47,255 nucleotides of DNA from Candidatus Aalborgicola bjergmarkensis (GTDB taxonomy: Bacteria > Pseudomonadota > Gammaproteobacteria > Burkholderiales > Burkholderiaceae_C): NCBI GenBank assembly GCA_016708725.1, contig JADJFE010000021.1, positions 1-47,255 of the forward strand. The letters are read 5' to 3'. Made by a program: the position numbers and the translations under genes. This document shows positions 43,748 through 47,255 of the stretch, piece by piece; the stretch's first letter is position 1, and each line of letters begins with the position of its first letter. The notes under the pieces are model-generated. The model saw only the letters and a list, made by a program, of their open reading frames with translations. It was not told the DNA's origin and did not search any database.

Positions 43748-43760
43748 GATCGGGAAGTTT

Positions 43761-44573
43761 TCACAGTCGAAAGCGCTTGCGTGTCAGGGCCAGGGCGATC
43801 CAGAACGCGACCACGGCATACACCAGCAACACGCTGGCGTGGCGCAAGGCATCCTGCGGCCACTGGTCCATGAACAAGGGGCGCACCAGCTGCACGGCGC
43901 TGCTCAGAGGTAACCAGTCGGCCACCACGCGCACGGCCTGCGGCAACTGCTCCAGCGGAAAGAACACGCCGCTGAGAAACATCATGGGGGTGAGAAACAG
44001 CGTGAAGTAGTAGGTGAAAAAATCATAGCCTTTGGCCAGGGCGTTGAAAATCAATGCAATACAGCTGAAGGTGATGCCCACGCCCAGCAGTATCGGCCAG
44101 GCCACCAGCAGCTTGGGGCTGTGGCTGATATTGAGCGCCAGCATCACGCACAAAATGGCGGTGACGGTGAACAACGACTTGAAGGCGGCCCACAGCATCT
44201 CGGCCAGCACGATGTCGTCCAGCCCCACCGGCGCATTCATGATGCCGTCCCAGGTCTTTTGCACGTGCATGCGCGAAAACGCCGAGTACAAAGCCTCAAA
44301 GGATGCCGCCTGCATGGCACTCATGCAAATCGAACCGCTGGACAGGAACAGAATGTAGGGCACCTGAACCGGCCCGGACGGACCCGCTACCGTGATTTGC
44401 CCGACCAGCGCACCCATGCCGTAGCCAAAGGCCACCAGCCACATCAGCGGTTCGGCGATGTTGCCCACCAGACTAGGAATGGCCAGCTTGCGCCACACCA
44501 GCAGGTTGCGCAGGAATACCGGCCAAAAGCGCAGCGATAGGCGCGGGGCGCGCCACAGCGAAGGTGTATTCAT
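43761..44573 (-). CDS. ABC-2-type transporter permease (NodJ-like)
   Basis: A 270-residue inner-membrane permease with six predicted helices, starting MNTPSLWRAPRLSLRFWPVF then RNLLVWRKLAIPSLVGNIAEPLMWLVAFGYG, the NodJ-type beginning. The conserved FLSSGSICMSAMQAASFEALYSAFSRM and FLTPMMFLSGVFFPLEQLP follow. The open frame extends to 44969 through the ATPase gene, but ATG 44571-44573 overlapping its stop (ATGA) is the true start. It forms an exporter with the neighbouring ATPase; the substrate is unknown (lipo-oligosaccharides in rhizobia, but widespread outside them). Confidence 0.92.
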   Translation of the reverse strand: MNTPSLWRAPRLSLRFWPVFLRNLLVWRKLAIPSLVGNIAEPLMWLVAFGYGMGALVGQITVAGPSGPVQVPYILFLSSGSICMSAMQAASFEALYSAFSRMHVQKTWDGIMNAPVGLDDIVLAEMLWAAFKSLFTVTAILCVMLALNISHSPKLLVAWPILLGVGITFSCIALIFNALAKGYDFFTYYFTLFLTPMMFLSGVFFPLEQLPQAVRVVADWLPLSSAVQLVRPLFMDQWPQDALRHASVLLVYAVVAFWIALALTRKRFRL

Positions 44574-45496
44574 GCATCCTCCCGTATCTGGCGGCCAGTG
44601 AGCTTGAGAAACAGGTCTTCCAGGTTGGCGGGACGGTGCAGGGTGCGCAGTTGCGGGTACGCTTGCAAGGCCTGCAGCAAGGCGGCAGCATTGGCGGTGT
44701 AGAAGAACACCGTCTCGCCGCTGACCTCGACACGCGCAGCCAGCGTGCGCAAGGGTGACTCCTGCAGCGCCAGTGCACCCACGCCGTACACCTCGACCAC
44801 ATCCGGCTCCAGGTGCTGCTTGATGAGGTCGCGCGGGCGGCCTTCGGCGATTTTTGAACCGTGGTCCAGCACCAGAAGCCGGTCGCACAGGCGTTCCGCC
44901 TCGTCCATGAAGTGGGTGGTCAGCAGGATGGACTTGCCCTGTTGCAGCAGCAATTGCAGCCGCTCCCACATCAGATGGCGCGCCTGCGGGTCCAGCCCGG
45001 TGGTCGGTTCGTCCAGCAGCAAGAGACGCGGATCGTTGACCAGGGCGCGCGCCAGCGAGAGTCGGCGCTTCATGCCACCGGACAGCTCACCCGGACGTGC
45101 TTGCATCTTGTTACTCAGCGAGGCAAACTCCAGCAGTTCGGGAATGCGCGCCTTGATCTGGGCATCGCGCAGACCGAAGTAACGGCCATAGACCAGCAGG
45201 TTTTCTGCACAAGTGAAGTCCGGGTCCAGCGTGTCCATCTGGCTGACCACGCCCAGCTGCGCTTTGATGGCCAGAGCATCCTGCGGCATTTGCAGACCCA
45301 GGGCATGGATGCTGCCACCATCCGGTGCGCACAGCCCCAGGCACATGCGAATGGTGGTGGTTTTTCCGGCACCATTCGGGCCAATCACGCCCAGGCATTC
45401 GCCTGCGTCGATGGAAAACGACAGGTCGTTGACCACAGTGGCCGTGCCGTAGCGTTTGTAGAGGTTTCGTACGCGAAAGAGTTCGGTGGTGTGCAT
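44570..45496 (-). CDS. ABC transporter ATP-binding protein (NodI-like)
   Basis: 308 residues with all ABC motifs: Walker A GPNGAGKTTTI, Q-loop VVSQMDTLDPDF, signature LSGGMKRRL, Walker B LLLLDEPTTGLD, D-loop and H-loop LLTTHFMDEAERLCDRL. The C-terminal extension (~residues 220-308, NLEDLFLKLTGRQIREDA) is typical of the NodI/CcmA drug-efflux class. It overlaps the permease by 4 bases. Nothing nearby suggests the cargo. ATG 45494-45496 lies near the start of the ~400-bp region that leads to the IscB locus. Confidence 0.94.
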   Translation of the reverse strand: MHTTELFRVRNLYKRYGTATVVNDLSFSIDAGECLGVIGPNGAGKTTTIRMCLGLCAPDGGSIHALGLQMPQDALAIKAQLGVVSQMDTLDPDFTCAENLLVYGRYFGLRDAQIKARIPELLEFASLSNKMQARPGELSGGMKRRLSLARALVNDPRLLLLDEPTTGLDPQARHLMWERLQLLLQQGKSILLTTHFMDEAERLCDRLLVLDHGSKIAEGRPRDLIKQHLEPDVVEVYGVGALALQESPLRTLAARVEVSGETVFFYTANAAALLQALQAYPQLRTLHRPANLEDLFLKLTGRQIREDA

Positions 45497-45621
45497 GCCT
45501 GGATACTACAAAACACTACAAAATCCTGACCCATCCTTAAAATCCCCATTTTGGCACATTGCGATCCTCTCTCAGGCATGCCCACCACCACCAAACTGAC
45601 GCTTCGGCTGGGTCAATCACC

Positions 45622-45637
45622 CCGCCCTAAAGGGCGG
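45622..45637. repeat. Strong GC hairpin at the left side of the iscB locus
   Basis: CCGCCC-TAAA-GGGCGG is a perfect 6-bp stem with a 4-base loop. It lies directly upstream of the omega-RNA-like region. Subterminal hairpins of this kind mark the ends of IS200/IS605-type elements, and this may be the left end of the iscB-carrying element. From 45497 to 45621 I see nothing else definable. Confidence 0.5.
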
Positions 45638-45639
45638 AG

Positions 45640-45900
45640 CTTGAAGCCAAAAACTGATAGCTAGGTTGAAACAGGGAAAGCGGTACTCAACCCGCTACGT
45701 TAGTAACAGGTCGTCAAGACGCACCAGCAGATGCTTCCTCAGTCTGCTGCTCTGCAAGGCTTGAGAATCATGCAGACCAAAGGTAAAGGGTCGAAGGTCT
45801 TTGTCGCTACTCGCAAGAGTAGGAGCCGGTTGCTGACATTCCCGAGGGGAGATTGGTCGCAAGACCAGCGTAACTAGGCCCGTAAGGGCAGAAGGATTTG
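45640..45900 (+). ncRNA. Probable omega-RNA (guide-RNA scaffold) of the iscB locus
   Basis: The ~260 bases before iscB contain an ordered series of hairpins: AGCGG...CCGCT (45680-45697), CTACTC-GCAA-GAGTAG (45807-45822), TGGTC...GACCA (45854-45867) and GCCC-GTAA-GGGC (45878-45889). The last one ends just before the iscB ribosome site. IscB omega-RNAs are known to lie directly upstream of the gene, in the same direction, with the guide at their 5' end. Segments such as GGAAAGCGG, TTAGTAACAGGTCGTC and GCCCGTAAGGGCA resemble what I remember of them. The exact 5' boundary is not determined; the guide would come from sequence left of ~45640. Confidence 0.6.
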
Positions 45901-45902
45901 AA

Positions 45903-46620
45903 ATGGCAGTATTTGTTTTAGACAGGAGCGGCAGACCACTGATGCCGTACGGCGAGAAACGCGCCAGATTGTTACTGGAGCGTGGTCGGGCGCGTGTACA
46001 TAAGGTGATGCCGTTCACCATTCGCATTATTGACCGCAAGGCCGAAGATAGCGAATTTCAGATGTTGCGGGTCAAACTCGACCCCGGCAGCAAAACCACC
46101 GGCATAGCGTTGGTGCGTGAGACAGAGGACAAAGATGTGGCCGTGGTAAACCTGTTCGAGCTACACCACCGTGGCAGGCAGATCAGCGAAGCGATCACCT
46201 CAAGGCGGGCACACCGCAGGCTACGGCGTAGCAAGCTGCGCTACCGTGCGCCCCGCTTTCTTAACCGTGGCAACAAGAAAAAAGGCAGGCTGGCACCGAG
46301 TCTGCAACATCGGGTTGATACCTGTATGGCTTGGGTGCGCCGCCTTGAACGTTTAGCCCCGGTATCGGCCATCAGCACGGAGCTGGTACGCTTTTGATAC
46401 GCAGGCGCTGGAGAATCCAGAGATTGAGGGCGCACAGTACCAACAGGGCACACTGGCCGGGTACGAAGTACGGGAATATCTGCTGGAGAAGTGGGGCCGA
46501 ACTTGCGCCTACTGTGGTTCAAAGGACGTGCCGCTGCAAATCGAGCACATTCACCCCAAGTCCCAAGGTGGCTCAGAACGCATCAGCAACCTCACCCTGG
46601 CCTGCCAATGCTGCATGTGA
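45903..46620 (+). pseudogene. iscB: IscB RNA-guided endonuclease, frameshifted and truncated after HNH
   Basis: IscB is the OMEGA-class nuclease related to Cas9's ancestor. The start MAVFVLDRSGRPLMPYGEKR carries the PLMP motif (residues 12-15). Then LKLDPGSKTTGIALV-like RuvC-I (Asp60 in KLDPGSKTTG), the arginine-rich bridge helix (SRRAHRRLRRSKLRYRAPRF) and RuvC-II ISTELVRF (Glu160) follow. A one-base insertion in the T run at 46392-46395 puts a TGA at 46395. Removing it continues cleanly as DTQALENPEIEGAQYQQGTL to the HNH domain CAYCGSKDVPLQIEHIHPKS, NLTLACQCC and a stop at 46618. RuvC-III (HHAxDA) is absent, so the gene is cut just after HNH. AAGGA 7 bases before ATG 45903 is a good ribosome site. 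As it stands it cannot make an active nuclease. Confidence 0.85.
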
Positions 46621-46658
46621 ATGGCTGCCGGAATGCGCGTCAATCTGGCGGCAGAGGT

Positions 46659-46749
46659 ATTGCGCAGAACTACGGATTTGCACGCCATGGGGGGCTTGAA
46701 AGGAGCCCGAAGGGCGAGTTTCAAGACCCCCATGGCGTGGCGGCGCAAT
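46659..46749. repeat. Long inverted repeat (hairpin) after the iscB remnant
   Basis: Arms of 19 bases (46683-46701 and 46719-46737; CGCCATGGGGGGCTTGAAA against its complement, 18/19 matches) enclose GGAGCCCGAAGGGCGAG. An outer ATTGCGC/GCGCAAT pair (46659-46665, 46743-46749) extends it. It looks like a transposon end or structured RNA. The gap 46621-46986 has no convincing gene. Confidence 0.6.
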
Positions 46750-46851
46750 TCTCGGGATGTGGTGTTGTGATTTGCGTTTGAGGCAAGGCTGGGGATGCAC
46801 TAGCCAAGCAATCCGGGAGGGAGAAACGAGCTTGCCGTAAAGCTCGAAGCA

Positions 46852-46899
46852 GGCACGACATCAGCCAATAACGTCGAAAGTTCAAACCGATGTCGTGCC
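46852..46899. repeat. 11-bp inverted repeat in the right-edge element
   Basis: GGCACGACATC (46852-46862) and GATGTCGTGCC (46889-46899) are perfect complements separated by 26 bases, 88 bases upstream of the partial Cys-rich gene. It could be an operator, attenuator or element-internal repeat. Confidence 0.5.
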
Positions 46900-46986
46900 C
46901 CGAGCCGGAGGGCGACGTTGCCAGTGTCAGTATGTCACGAAACTCTAGGCATTGTCCAGCCCAACCCCCGTCGGCCACTTTTGGCG

Positions 46987-47255
46987 ATGGAACCTCCCGC
47001 AAGGCGTTACTTGTGTGCTCGTTGCAGCATCCTGGTGCTCATATGCAGCCGTTGTGATCGTGGTAATCGCTACTGCAAAGACTGTGCATCGACACAGCGG
47101 GCACGCTGCGTACGCGAGGCAGGAAAACGCTACCAAAGTAGCAGACGTGGTCGCCACGCCCATGCTCGGCGACAGCAGCGCTGGAGGGCAAACACAAAAA
47201 GTGACGCATCAGGGTTCCCCACCCCCACAGCATTTGCTCTACTGGACGCGGATGT
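46987..47255 (+). CDS. Cys-rich basic protein, partial at right edge, with an apparent frameshift
   Basis: From ATG 46987 the frame gives MEPPARRYLCARCSILVLIC, SRCDRGNRYCKDCASTQRAR, then CVREAGKRYQSSRRGRHAHA with RRQQRWR, a zinc-ribbon-like cysteine cluster (four C-x-x-C-like pairs) and a basic helix. I recognise this type of protein from the borders of transposable elements in proteobacteria but cannot name it. The usual KVTHQGS continuation is present, but only in the next frame (from 47198), so a base has been gained or two lost between about 47185 and 47200. It is cut by the window end. It is likely the first gene of a mobile element that truncated iscB. Confidence 0.55.
   Translation, partial: MEPPARRYLCARCSILVLICSRCDRGNRYCKDCASTQRARCVREAGKRYQSSRRGRHAHARRQQRWRANTKSDASGFPTPTAFALLDAD

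Noticed and set aside
44574..44969. N-terminal extension of the ABC permease frame
   Set aside because: It lies fully inside the ATPase gene in another frame; the ATGA overlap at 44570-44573 marks the true start.
30405..45565. Shared 15-mer TTGGCACATTGCGAT at 30405 and 45551, considered as sigma-54 promoters
   Set aside because: The spacing between TGGCAC and TTGC is 1 base instead of 5, and one shared 15-mer is about what chance gives in a window of this length.

Overview
The window reads as chromosomal DNA of a betaproteobacterium of the order Burkholderiales, most likely family Comamonadaceae (Rhodoferax/Polaromonas-like). The basis is gene content and order: the lepA-lepB-DUF4845-rnc-era-recO-pdxJ-acpS block, a small Trp-rich protein, a YihG-type acyltransferase beside trmB, and a short dispersed repeat of a kind I recall from this family. 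This is recognition from memory, with no database search.

Layout. 0-7 kb: acetyl-CoA synthetase (-), a YqhA-type membrane protein and a very large SNF2 helicase. 7-14.4 kb: a MoxR ATPase; a kinase-HDOD-GAF regulator split by three frameshifts; an RsmB-type methyltransferase with two compensating frameshifts; a YihG acyltransferase; trmB; an RluA-type pseudouridine synthase. 14.4-18.6 kb: an 806-residue protein whose C-terminal half resembles cyanobacterial acyl-ACP reductase, then a Tim44-domain protein and a DUF1624 membrane protein. 18.5-25.4 kb (-): the compact secretion, RNA-processing and PLP-synthesis operon. 25.4-33.7 kb: trmJ, an ATPase with a nuclease-like C-terminus, cysE, selO, a lipoprotein, a MaoC hydratase, a frameshifted lectin-like secreted protein and three small envelope genes. 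33.8-37.8 kb: AI-2E transporter-plsC-recD2, joined by ATGA overlaps. 37.8-39.2 kb: a small accessory island with a PIN-domain toxin and its antitoxin, a gutted DNA methyltransferase and an orphan DUF433 antitoxin. 39.2-45.5 kb: metallophosphoesterase, tRNA-Ser(UGA) with a clear terminator, aroC, rarA, a MITE-like element, a glutathione transferase and a NodIJ-type ABC exporter. 45.6-47.3 kb: an omega-RNA-like locus, a broken iscB (ancestor-type RNA-guided nuclease), and what looks like the left part of another mobile element running off the end.

Three things stand out. First, a ~48-bp dispersed repeat is present in six recognisable copies, two of them apparently translated in frame inside trmB and trmJ, and one supplying the stop codon of a DUF4112 gene. 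Second, the AAR-like protein keeps the equivalent of the acyl-accepting cysteine in a non-cyanobacterial context, with an unknown ~390-residue N-terminal region. Third, the iscB/omega-RNA locus is decayed. Single-base indels recur (about eight in the window, five of them at 8.5-11.5 kb). Since the frames are otherwise clean, sequencing or assembly error should be excluded before any of these genes is called dead.
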